A DNA stretch of 64,000 bases from Phycisphaerae bacterium (GTDB lineage: Bacteria; Planctomycetota; Phycisphaerae; Sedimentisphaerales; Anaerobacaceae): NCBI GenBank assembly GCA_017993835.1, contig JAGOLX010000025.1, forward strand, positions 16,596 to 80,595, given 5' to 3'. Positions within the stretch are counted from its first letter, which is position 1. Each line of letters begins with the position of its first letter. Made by a program: the position numbers and the translations under genes. The notes under the pieces were generated by a model, which was given only the letters and a program-made list of their open reading frames with translations, did no database searches and was not told the origin of the DNA. Below, in pieces: positions 28,067 through 36,434 of this stretch.

Positions 28067-29563
28067 TCAGGTTGCGTGACCTGCAGCTCGTGCGGTGTTC
28101 TCGTCGATCAGGCGGCCGAAGAGGGTGGCCCGGCGGCCGGCGGCTTCCAGGGAGCCGTTGACGCAGATGGCCACTTCGAGCTGGCGGGAAAGGCCGGGCT
28201 CGTGGCCGTTGCCGTTGCCGTTCGTCAGCGGGATCGTCATCGTCACGATCCGCGTCAGGTCGGGCCTGCCCTCGGGCGAACGCCAGAGTTCCTCGTCCAC
28301 ACGGCCGTCCTGATGGGTCGTCTGGAGGGCGATCCAGGCGAAATCCATCTTCTTCGCGGCCTCGCAGACGGCCGCCCGCCACTGGTCCGAATCGCGGGCC
28401 TGGCGGAACTGCAACTGCAGGGTCTCGAACGTTCGCCTGTCGTTCCGCTGCTGGCAACTGAAGCTGTATTTTTCCTTGAGGCGACTGACGGTTTCGTGCA
28501 GCCGGACCACACCGACGACGCGGAATAGCAGGACGATCAGCAGCAGCGTCGCACCGAAGACTACCAACGACGTCAGGCTGTCGCTGGTCATCATCCACAA
28601 GCCGAAACCCGCGGCCAGCAGGGTCGCGCCGTAGATCGCGAAGACCGCGTGGCGATGGGTCAGGCCCATGGCGACGAGCCGATGGTGGAAATGGCTGCGA
28701 TCGGGGGCGAAGAGCGAGCGGCGCTCCAGGAACCGCCGGAGCATGGAGAACAGCGTGTCGAAGATCGGGATTCCCAACGTCAGGGCCGGCAGGGCCAAAC
28801 CGACCAGCGCTGCCGACTTCGAGACGCACATCACACTGGCCGCGGCAATAGTAAACCCGATGAACAGGCTGCCGCAATCGCCCATGAATATCTTGGCCGG
28901 GTTGAAGTTGAAGAACAGGAAGCCGGACAGGCCGCCCAGCAGCGCCAATGCAAAGAGCGCCATCATGACATCGTTGGCCTGTGCCACACCCGTGTGAATC
29001 ACGCTGCCGTGAATCGCGAAGACGGCGATCACGGCACAGGCAATCGCCGCGATGCCGGTGGCCAGCCCGTCGAGACCATCGCTCATGTTCACGGCATTCG
29101 TCACCCCGACAATCCACAAGAGCGTGAGGGGTAAGCCCAGCCACCCCAGATGGATGACGTGGCCCCCGATTCCCACGTTGCCGATCCGCACACCGACCAG
29201 GCATAAGGCTACGGCGCCGAGCAGTTCCACGAGGAACTTGAACCGAGCAGGCATGCCCCGCAGATCGTCGATCAACCCGATCAGGAACACACCCGTGGCC
29301 GCCCCCAGCAGCGTCAGCACCTGAAGCTGGACTTCGCGGAACCGTTGGCCGATGTTGTTGTTCAGGAACAGCAGGGAGACGATCAGACATACGGAGGAAA
29401 CATAGATCGCCACGCCGCCGATCCGCGGGATGGGATGGGTGTGGACGCTCCGGATGCCTGGGAAGTCCACGGCGCCGATCCTCTTGGCCAGCCGGATCAC
29501 GAGAGGCGTGATGAACACGGCCAAGTACGCCGAGCCGAAGAAGACGCAGATATAGGTCAGCAT
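28067..29563 (-). CDS. WecA/MraY-family undecaprenyl-phosphate sugar-phosphate transferase with C-terminal extension
   Basis: 498 residues. Membrane core of about eleven helices, with DFPGIRSVHTHPIPRIGGVAI, FLIGLIDDLRGM, TNAVNMSDGLDGLATG, IFMGDCGSLFIGF and SHFHHRLVAMG, the conserved Asp and His loops of the WecA/TagO/MraY family. It links HexNAc-1-phosphate to the lipid carrier. After residue about 345 an extra cytoplasmic domain of roughly 150 residues follows, containing YSFSCQQRNDRRTF, a GAF-like W-x-A stretch and a Gly/Asn-rich linker NGNGNGHEPG. ATG 29563 has GGAGGGG upstream. It lies downstream of the wzc-like gene, so the window has two different priming enzymes. Confidence 0.92.
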   Translation of the reverse strand: MLTYICVFFGSAYLAVFITPLVIRLAKRIGAVDFPGIRSVHTHPIPRIGGVAIYVSSVCLIVSLLFLNNNIGQRFREVQLQVLTLLGAATGVFLIGLIDDLRGMPARFKFLVELLGAVALCLVGVRIGNVGIGGHVIHLGWLGLPLTLLWIVGVTNAVNMSDGLDGLATGIAAIACAVIAVFAIHGSVIHTGVAQANDVMMALFALALLGGLSGFLFFNFNPAKIFMGDCGSLFIGFTIAAASVMCVSKSAALVGLALPALTLGIPIFDTLFSMLRRFLERRSLFAPDRSHFHHRLVAMGLTHRHAVFAIYGATLLAAGFGLWMMTSDSLTSLVVFGATLLLIVLLFRVVGVVRLHETVSRLKEKYSFSCQQRNDRRTFETLQLQFRQARDSDQWRAAVCEAAKKMDFAWIALQTTHQDGRVDEELWRSPEGRPDLTRIVTMTIPLTNGNGNGHEPGLSRQLEVAICVNGSLEAAGRRATLFGRLIDENTARAAGHAT

Positions 29564-29645
29564 ATATCCCCTCCGTTTCCTCCACCGCAGGCAGGCGTGT
29601 CTCTCACAGATCCCGCCGTCGCACTTCCGGGTCGGCCCTGACCAC

Positions 29646-31868
29646 CTACTGCTGTTTGTCCACCGGCGGCCCGTCGTCGGCCTGGGGCCCCGCCCCGGAC
29701 GGCAGTTCCTTGCGAGCGGCCTTTCGGCCATCTCCGTCATGACCGTTATGATGATAGTAGCTGTAGGCGCCGTAGCCGTAGTGGCTGTATCGACTGTCCC
29801 CCTTGCGGACATCGTTCACCACGGCCCCGACGACCCTGGCGCTGACGGTCAGTAGGGCGTCGCGGGCACGCTGGGTAATCAGACGCGACGACTTCTGGGC
29901 CCTGAGAACCAACAGGGTCAAGCCACACCGAGCGGCGAGAATCTGGGCGTCGGCAACGACCCCGACGGGCGGCGAATCGACGAGAACACGATCGTACCGG
30001 CCCTTGAGCTGTTCGAACACGGCCCAGAACAGGTCGCTGCCCAGCAACTCCGACGGATTCGCGACGATCGTGCCGCACTCCAGGACGTCCAGCCCGGGTA
30101 CTTCCGTCGGACGGATGGCCTCGTCCAGTGTCGCCGTCCCGGTCAGGACGTCCACCAGACCCTTGGTGTGCCCCTTCTTGGCGAACACCCGATGCTGCGT
30201 GGGTTTTCGCAGGTCGGCGTCGACGATCAGGGTCTTCTGCCCCGCACGGGCCATGGCGATGCCCAGGTTGCTCACGAGCGTCGTCTTGCCCTCCAGCGGA
30301 CCGGGAGACGTGACCAGGAGCGTCTTGGCTTCCTCGCGGACCGTGCCGAAGAACAGGGCGGTCCGGATCGAGCGATAAGCCTCGAACTCGCGAGTGTGCG
30401 AAGCGAGACGCGATCGGGGGCCTCGCCGAATGAGTCCGCGCCGCGGAATCGTCGGCACCGCTCCCAGAATCGGAACGCCCAGAATGGCGGTGATCTCGTC
30501 GGCCGAGCGGACTCGCGGATCTCGCCAGTCCCGCAGGAAGGCCAGCCCCCCGCCCACCATCAGACCCAGCACAAGGCCAACTCCCATGACCCTGGCCGTC
30601 TGGGAGGGCGCTTCGCCCCCCGCCATCGCCTTCTCGAGGACATGAATGCTCACGGCGTCTAACTGCCTGTTGACGTCGATGCTGTTCATCTTGGCCAGGA
30701 CGCTATTGTACAGGTCGTTGGCCATCTGGTATTGACGCTTGGCTATCTCATATTGAGAGTCCTCCGCATTGGCGTCCCGGAGGTTCTTCATTTCGTCGTC
30801 GCACAGCTTCTTGAGCCCCTCGACACGTTTGTCCGCGTCCTCCGCGAGGTCCTTTGCGAACGCGAGTTGCTCCTGCACGAGTTTCGCATCGTACTGCGTG
30901 ATCTTGCGAACACACTCCTTCTCGCGGTTCTCCAACAGAGCGACCTGAGACTTCTGCACGGTGCCGACGGCCAACAACTCCTCCAACTGCATGCGCGTCC
31001 TCTCCAGGACCTCCGCCAGACGAATCCGCTCGCGATCTTCCGCGGCAAGCCCCTGGCTCAGAACGTACTGGCGGAATCGGTTCGGGTCCGCTTCGAGCGA
31101 AACCAACCGATCGTAGTGGGTCCGCTGCTGGATCGCATGCAGGTTGGCGGCAATCAACTCCTGCTCATATCTATCGAGCGTCTGGGAATCCGCACTGCGT
31201 TGCGAGTTGCCCAGGAGACTGATCGGCTTGCCGAAGTCGGCGAGTCGGCGATGCTTGGTATCCAGATCCTTGGCGATTTCCTTCAGTTTGTCGCTGAGAC
31301 CGTCGTACAGATTGTCCGTGCTGTCTCGCTTGTTCGCCCGGCGCCAGTTCACGTAGGCCGACACAAAGGCGTTCACGATGGCTGCAGCGCCATTGGGGTC
31401 ATCCGAGGACGCGGTCACGTTGATGATGTCGTCCTTCCCCACCCTTGCCGAGAGGCTTTGGAGCACCGCCTGCATGCGATTGGGGTCACTCAGGGCTGGG
31501 ATCATGAGGAGATTCGGGTCCCGGAGGGCCTCGTTGCGTCTCTCCCGGCTTGTGATGATGCTGGCCTGCTGCTGCAGGTAATTGACGGCGGTATCGCCGG
31601 GCTGCGTGATATCCACCCCCTGCATCAGTCGGGGCTTCTCGACGAGGACTCGGGACATAGCCATGTACTCCGTGCCCATGGTCTGGAGATAGAGGAACGC
31701 ACCTCCCAGCCCGAGGACGACGGAGACCAGGATGAACCACTTTCCCCGCCAGGCGATCTGAAACAGGCTGTCGCCGGCGGCGACTGGGGGGACCATGGGC
31801 GGAACATACGGCACCACACCAGGGTGGATGTTCGCGTTGTCGCCCTGTCCGTAGATGATGTTATTCAT
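29646..31868 (-). CDS. Wzc-like chain-length regulator and BY-kinase
   Basis: 740 residues. N-terminal Wzz domain with helix WFILVSVVLGLGGAFLYLQ (about 45-63) and coiled coil; second helix about residue 465. C-terminal P-loop kinase: Walker A SPGPLEGKTT (Lys528), Walker A' LIVDADLRKP, Walker B VLVDSPPVGVVADAQ. The tail is a tyrosine cluster, SRYSHYGYGAYSYYHHNG, the autophosphorylation region of BY-kinases. It controls polymerisation length and export in Wzx/Wzy systems. ATG 31868 has AGGGGG upstream. A leader of almost 1 kb precedes it, with the same promoter motif as the main cluster. Confidence 0.93.
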   Translation of the reverse strand: MNNIIYGQGDNANIHPGVVPYVPPMVPPVAAGDSLFQIAWRGKWFILVSVVLGLGGAFLYLQTMGTEYMAMSRVLVEKPRLMQGVDITQPGDTAVNYLQQQASIITSRERRNEALRDPNLLMIPALSDPNRMQAVLQSLSARVGKDDIINVTASSDDPNGAAAIVNAFVSAYVNWRRANKRDSTDNLYDGLSDKLKEIAKDLDTKHRRLADFGKPISLLGNSQRSADSQTLDRYEQELIAANLHAIQQRTHYDRLVSLEADPNRFRQYVLSQGLAAEDRERIRLAEVLERTRMQLEELLAVGTVQKSQVALLENREKECVRKITQYDAKLVQEQLAFAKDLAEDADKRVEGLKKLCDDEMKNLRDANAEDSQYEIAKRQYQMANDLYNSVLAKMNSIDVNRQLDAVSIHVLEKAMAGGEAPSQTARVMGVGLVLGLMVGGGLAFLRDWRDPRVRSADEITAILGVPILGAVPTIPRRGLIRRGPRSRLASHTREFEAYRSIRTALFFGTVREEAKTLLVTSPGPLEGKTTLVSNLGIAMARAGQKTLIVDADLRKPTQHRVFAKKGHTKGLVDVLTGTATLDEAIRPTEVPGLDVLECGTIVANPSELLGSDLFWAVFEQLKGRYDRVLVDSPPVGVVADAQILAARCGLTLLVLRAQKSSRLITQRARDALLTVSARVVGAVVNDVRKGDSRYSHYGYGAYSYYHHNGHDGDGRKAARKELPSGAGPQADDGPPVDKQQ

Positions 31869-32050
31869 GCTTGACCCCCTGCCATCCTCCCTCCGAGCCC
31901 GTCGCAACGGTCGGCTACGCCGCTGCCCATCGCCGAACCTGCTCGCGTCGTTCCTCGTCCCTGCAGCGGCCCGCAACGCGACAGGCCTTCGCCTCCCTGT
32001 GCATCACAGACTCCCCGTCTGTTCCGTCCCTCTTCAGGACGCAACCCTGA

Positions 32051-32090
32051 GAAGATGTGCTCAGTTTCCCTGAGGTCAGACTCCGTCCCC
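32051..32090 (-). promoter_or_regulatory. Conserved leader block, copy 2 (GGGGACGGAGTCTG)
   Basis: Minus strand 32090-32077 is the same 14-mer as in the leader of the main polysaccharide operon, followed by ACCTCAGGGAAACTGAGCAC and ATCTT. Here CTCAG/CTGAG can pair around a GGAAA loop. Eight bases before the 14-mer is a 7-bp hairpin whose loop, GAGTCT on the minus strand, repeats part of the 14-mer. It lies about 210 nt before the wzc-like start. Confidence 0.45.
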
Positions 32091-32833
32091 GTCGGTAACA
32101 GCCGAAGACTCTCGGCTGATATCACTCCGCTGCCTGCATCGCCACAGATACGGGCCATCCATGCAGGAGACCGCATCAAAACACCCTGGCAAAGCACTTC
32201 GTCTCGCATGTGACACTCCATCGCCTGGTTTCAGCGCACCCGCGCACCGCGATGGCCACACGCATTGGCGAAGGCCTTGCCTCTGGGAACTCACGGCGGT
32301 CATCGTGCACGAGGTGCGCCGAAGGCGCTATCGGGGCGCGCACATATCTCGGATATGTGTGCCCACCATCTGCGCGAAGTTCGCCGTGGCCTGCCGTACC
32401 CACCAACGACGCCGAGTCGTCCCGGATATCCCAGAATCCGAGAGATCGGCTACCCTTGTCACTGTGATGGATGACGCACTGAAAACACTTCTCCCCCAGG
32501 TGCCAGAGTCTGGGGTCCTGATTGTCCATCGAACCGGATCATCGCTGGAAAACCGTGTCACAGCGGTCCGATCCCGGTCCGCAACGTGGTGCGACCTGCC
32601 AAACCGTGCGGCCGACGCACTCATCCAACAAAGGATGCGTACCGTCTGCCCGACGTCGAGCAGACACTACGACACACAGAAAAACCTCCTGACAAGCGCC
32701 GCTACCCTGCCCGTTCCCAATGGCAGTATTTCCCGCCCTCATGACCTTTCCCTATCCCCTACTCGTACCGGAGCGACGCGGGATCACAGGATGACGAGCC
32801 CTTGCCCCGGCATATGCATCTCAATTTCGTTAG

Positions 32834-32881
32834 ATTGTACCCTCCTCAGCCCAAAAAAGCAATAGGTACAACTACGTATTT
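32834..32881 (-). promoter_or_regulatory. Promoter of the wzc-wecA unit with upstream 21-bp motif
   Basis: Minus strand: TTGCTT (32862-32857), 17-base spacer, TACAAT (32839-32834). The motif at 32881-32861 (core ACGTAGTTGTACCTATT) overlaps the -35 by two bases exactly as at 21284-21304, with 19 of 21 positions identical between the two sites. It predicts a leader of about 0.96 kb to the wzc-like ATG. Confidence 0.6.
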
Positions 32882-33032
32882 TTGGGCGGTCATCAATTCT
32901 CGCCAATCCACGGACGGGCTTTTTTTCTTGCCTTCATCACAACAAACGCACATCATACGACCTTCAGACAAGGGCCCGACGCCAACCGGGTTCCTTTTCC
33001 AGCCCGAGAACCGATTGTTGTGGAGGTTTTAT

Positions 33033-33827
33033 ATGATAGGCAAAGCGATACGACTGGAGCGAATCATCGACCGTAACTCGCAACGGACGGTCATCATCCC
33101 GATGGACCACGGGGTTACCGTGGGCCCGATCGAGGGTTTGACGGACATGAGATCGGCGATCAGCCACATGGTCACGGGCGGAGCCAACGCCATTCTGATG
33201 CACAAGGGCATGGTCCGTGCGGGTCACCGCGGCTCCGGACAGGACGTCGGCCTGATCATCCACCTGTCCGCCGGCACCTCCCTGAGCCCCGATCCGAACG
33301 CCAAAGAGCTCGTCTGTACCGTCGAGGAAGCCATCAAGCTGGGCGCCGACGCGGTCTCCATCCACATCAACCTCGGCGCAGAGACCGACAAAGAGATGCT
33401 CCGCCAGTTCGGCCTCGTCAGCGAGCGCTGCACGGAATGGCAAATGCCTCTGGTGGCCATGGTCTACACCCGAGGGTCCAAGATCAAAAATGAATACGAC
33501 GTGAACAATGTCAAGCTCGCCGCCCGCGTCGGTGCGGAACTGGGCGCCGATATTGTGAAAGTAGGGTACACAGGCAGTGCCGAGACTTTCAGACAGGTCG
33601 TCGATGGGTGCCCGATCCCGGTCGTCATCGCCGGCGGGCCCAAAATGGGCAGCGACGAGGAGATCTTCAAGATGGTCGAGGGCGCCCTGGCGGCCGGCGC
33701 CGCAGGCCTGTCCATCGGCCGTAACGCCTGGCAACACGCAAGGCCCGATAAGATGGTCCGAGCCCTGAGCAAGATGGTACACGAGGACGCCTCTGTCCAG
33801 GACGCCGTCGCCGTCCTGAACGGGTGA
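33033..33827 (+). CDS. Class I aldolase of the archaeal Fba / ADH synthase family
   Basis: 264 residues, TIM barrel. Key stretches: [45 protein letters not shown] carrying the Schiff-base Lys, and [14 protein letters not shown] for phosphate binding. The family includes fructose-bisphosphate aldolase class I of archaea and 2-amino-3,7-dideoxy-D-threo-hept-6-ulosonate synthase (AroA'); the two cannot be told apart by eye. ATG 33033 has GGAGG nine bases upstream; the open frame back to 32802 is ignored. Cytoplasmic enzyme of central or aromatic metabolism. Confidence 0.87.
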   Translation: MIGKAIRLERIIDRNSQRTVIIPMDHGVTVGPIEGLTDMRSAISHMVTGGANAILMHKGMVRAGHRGSGQDVGLIIHLSAGTSLSPDPNAKELVCTVEEAIKLGADAVSIHINLGAETDKEMLRQFGLVSERCTEWQMPLVAMVYTRGSKIKNEYDVNNVKLAARVGAELGADIVKVGYTGSAETFRQVVDGCPIPVVIAGGPKMGSDEEIFKMVEGALAAGAAGLSIGRNAWQHARPDKMVRALSKMVHEDASVQDAVAVLNG

Positions 33828-33873
33828 AGATGTCCAGACCACAGGATTCAGGACTATGCCCAGGGGGACCCCT

Positions 33874-34971
33874 ATGACAGCACACAGGAATTCGCCGTTG
33901 CACCCATCCCGTATCATCCTGACTGCCCTGCTTGTCTTGGCCGCCCTTGTGGCTACACAGGCCGCTCGGGCTTGCACCGCGTTCCTCCAGGACGGGCTGT
34001 TCGCGGGCAAGAATCTGGACTGGCACATCAATGACGGCCTGCTCATCGCCAACAAGAGAGGCGTCGCCAAGCGTGCTCTGCTGCTGAACCCCACGGAGAA
34101 GGCCGCGGAATGGGTCTCCAAGTACGGCAGCGTCACCCTCAACCAGTACGGGCGGGAGATGCCCAACGGCGGGATGAACGAGGTCGGCCTGGTAGTCGAG
34201 ACCCTCATGCTCCCGAACACGCGCAATCCCGCCCCGGACGACCGCCCCGCCGTCACTGCGTGGACTCAGTACCAGTTGGATAACAGCCGAACCGTGGCCG
34301 ACGTCATCGCCAGCGACAAGGCGATTCGTATCTCGCTGGCCATGCCGATGCCGATCCACTTCTTCGTCTGCGACGCCCAGGGCGCCGCCGCGGTCGTCGA
34401 ATTCATCAATGGCAAGCAGGTCGTCCACACAGGCGAACAACTGCTCCACAGACTCATCACGAACGACACGTGCGACAACTCGCTCGCCTACCTCGCCCAG
34501 CACGAGGGTTTCGGCGGGGCCAAGCCCGTCCAGAAGGGTTCGCACAATTCGCTGGACCGGTTTGTCGTTGCCGCCGACCGGCTCAAGATGTACAAAGCCG
34601 ATGGGTCGAAGTCATCCGCGATTCAATACGCCTTCGACACGCTGGCCGCGGTCCGACAAGGCGATGCGACGAAGTGGACCATTGTCTACGATCTCAAGGA
34701 CGTCGAAATCCACTACAAGACCGACGAGTGCAAGGAAGTCCGGATCGTCCGCCTGAAGGACCTCGACTTCGCTCCGCAGACCCCGGTGCGGATGGTCAGT
34801 ATCAACACGCCGCACACAGGCGTCCTGAACCCGTACTTCGCCAACTACGACCCCGATCTGAACAAGTGGCTGGTCTATTACACCATCCGCCACACGCCCA
34901 TGCTGTCTCTGATCCCGGACGTCCTGCTCGAGCAACTCGCACACTACCCGGAAACCACAGTCGCGGAATAG
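33874..34971 (+). CDS. Choloylglycine hydrolase / penicillin V acylase family (Ntn hydrolase), secreted
   Basis: 365 residues. Signal peptide with hydrophobic core IILTALLVLAALVATQAARA followed at once by Cys34, which becomes the N-terminal nucleophile. KNLDWHINDGLLIANKRG and MPNGGMNEVGLVVETLML are typical of linear amide C-N hydrolases. Expected reaction: hydrolysis of an amide bond in a small acylated compound in the periplasm; substrate unknown. The second ATG (33874) is preferred since AGGGGG precedes it. Confidence 0.88.
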   Translation: MTAHRNSPLHPSRIILTALLVLAALVATQAARACTAFLQDGLFAGKNLDWHINDGLLIANKRGVAKRALLLNPTEKAAEWVSKYGSVTLNQYGREMPNGGMNEVGLVVETLMLPNTRNPAPDDRPAVTAWTQYQLDNSRTVADVIASDKAIRISLAMPMPIHFFVCDAQGAAAVVEFINGKQVVHTGEQLLHRLITNDTCDNSLAYLAQHEGFGGAKPVQKGSHNSLDRFVVAADRLKMYKADGSKSSAIQYAFDTLAAVRQGDATKWTIVYDLKDVEIHYKTDECKEVRIVRLKDLDFAPQTPVRMVSINTPHTGVLNPYFANYDPDLNKWLVYYTIRHTPMLSLIPDVLLEQLAHYPETTVAE

Positions 34972-35014
34972 CGAGTCCGCTTGACGACGGCGGGCCCTTG
35001 TGAGGGTACAGGCC

Positions 35015-35491
35015 ATGAAGACATTGATCGTGTACTTCTCGAAATTCGGGAACACCAGGAGGCTCGCCGAGGCGATGGCCGAGGCCTTCAAGCAGGCGGG
35101 AGAGGCTCGCGTCATCGGCATCGATCAGCTTGCCGTTTCCGATCTCGATGGCATCGACCTGGTCGTGATGGGCAGTCCCACCCATGCCTTCAGCGTGCCG
35201 AAGGCGGTCCGCACGGCCCTGGAGAGCCTGCCTCTGGCCATTCTATCGGCCAAATCCGTCGCTGCATTCGACACAACCGTCACGGTTTGGCCATTGCGCC
35301 ACTGGAGGGCGTCCCCCAAATTGCTCGCTCACCTGGCCCGCCTGGGAGGCACTCCCGTCGCCAAACCCCGGACGTTTTCCGTCCGGACGAGCAATCCGCA
35401 GAAGACCGGCGAGATCGACCTGTTGCTCGACGGCGAACTGGAACGCGCTCGCGACTGGGCCAGCACGCTCTGTGGACAATCGAAGACATAG
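35015..35491 (+). CDS. Flavodoxin
   Basis: 158 residues, single flavodoxin-like domain. The FMN phosphate loop is YFSKFGNTRRLAEAM near the N-terminus, and VVMGSPTHAFSVPKAV is the second conserved loop. It is expected to carry electrons in the cytoplasm. Start ATG 35015 has GAGGG upstream. It follows the Ntn hydrolase by 43 bases on the same strand. Confidence 0.85.
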   Translation: MKTLIVYFSKFGNTRRLAEAMAEAFKQAGEARVIGIDQLAVSDLDGIDLVVMGSPTHAFSVPKAVRTALESLPLAILSAKSVAAFDTTVTVWPLRHWRASPKLLAHLARLGGTPVAKPRTFSVRTSNPQKTGEIDLLLDGELERARDWASTLCGQSKT

Positions 35492-35575
35492 GCACGATGC
35501 AGGTCCGCACATATCACCCTGCCAAATGCCTGGCGTGAAAGCCCCGGCAGGCTCGAGCAGCTCGGCGAAATCGAG

Positions 35576-36195
35576 GTGTCGCTGGCCGATCAGTCTGTCA
35601 AGAATGCCTGTGTCTGCGGCCAATTGCGAGTGCGGATCAGGGAATTTCAACCCATCGTCGCGGAGGTGCTGTTCCTGGATATGGAACCCGATGACGAAGG
35701 CGAATACGAGCCGCTCGTCGGTTACATCGCCCTGGAACAGGCGGGGATCGCCTTCGAGCAGCGGGACAACTGTTTCGTGTGGATCGAGGACCTGCCGCGG
35801 GCGCGACAGATGATGCGGGACCTGGAGAAACGCAAATGGGAGCGGTGGCTCAAGGTGCTCTCGGTCCGGGTGAATCCCTTGCTGGGTCCAGACAGCGGAC
35901 TGGACTTGCACCCGTATTACTGGAGCGTCTGCGAGAGCGAGTACGCGACGGATGTGATGTTCCGGGACGCCCCGGCGTTGGCGAAGGTGTATCCGGCGTT
36001 GGGGGACCATGCGATCCGCAGGAACGCCGTCGGGTTTCAGGCCGAACGACACGCCGGCTGCGGTTGTTGCGGGCGCACGGATTGATCCGCAAGGTCAGCG
36101 GCAGCCGCTATTATCGCGTTACGCCCAAAGGACAGCAGATCATGACGGCGGCCCTGAGGCTGCGTGACGCGGATGTCGCGAAGCTGGTATCCTGA
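35576..36195 (+). pseudogene. Decayed gene of a dispersed repeat family (internal deletion and frame change)
   Basis: Two pieces of one protein family appear in different frames. Up to about base 36015 one frame reads QRDNCFVWIEDLPRARQMM and YYWSVCESEYATDVMFRD. After about 36020 another frame reads GRTTRRLRLLRAHGLIRKV and YYRVTPKGQQIMT up to a stop at 36195. I recall these as the middle and C-terminal ends of one multicopy transposase-like hypothetical family of roughly 450-500 residues, in which a few hundred residues normally lie between them. The N-terminus is also missing. The first 50 codons may come from an unrelated gene. Confidence 0.6.
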
Positions 36196-36434
36196 AAATG
36201 CTTGCGAAGAAAACAAGATCTTGCGCCTTTGCAGTGCAGGAATGACAGGGTCGTTGCCGATGGTTTGAGAGAGATTCCCGATGTGTGCCCCTGCTGCCGA
36301 TTGTCATTCCCGCGAAAGCGGGAATCCAGAAACCACGGGACATGATACATCGCGAGGAACGGGCGCGCATGCACCATCGCTGCGAACGCAGGAGATCTTG
36401 CTTAAGTCAAAGACACGCGAGAACCGGATGATCC
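36196..36434. repeat. Intergenic region with palindromic REP-like repeat
   Basis: No gene seen. At 36304-36330 it has CATTCCCGCGAAAGCGGGAA, a perfect TTCCCGC/GCGGGAA hairpin with a GAAA-type loop followed by TCCAG. This sequence is a widespread dispersed intergenic palindrome in many bacteria. It lies between the 3' ends of the decayed gene and the GH4 gene, so could also serve as a bidirectional transcript end. Confidence 0.7.

Larger units (their letters stand above)
31869..33032. other. Long divergent regulatory region upstream of wzc-like and aldolase genes
   Basis: 1.16 kb with no gene I can support; a 234-codon plus-strand frame (32161-32865) has no domain and no sensible start. On the minus strand it contains the shared promoter (32834-32881), a perfect 8-bp hairpin cacatatc/gatatgtg (32341-32359), a 7-bp hairpin cagccga/tcggctg (32099-32118) and the shared leader block (32051-32090). 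No clear plus-strand promoter for the aldolase-like gene was found. Confidence 0.6.

Noticed and set aside
27966..29585. Minus-strand frame of 539 codons over the WecA-like gene
   Set aside because: Out of frame with the WecA motifs; composition is shadow-like, and the gene in the other frame has SD, start and all conserved residues.
32161..32865. Plus-strand frame of 234 codons in the regulatory region
   Set aside because: No domain, no SD, irregular composition; the region carries promoter and leader elements on the other strand.
36111..36377. Minus-strand 88-codon ORF with FRGNDN
   Set aside because: This peptide is the usual translation artefact of the TTCCCGCGAAAGCGGGAA intergenic palindrome.
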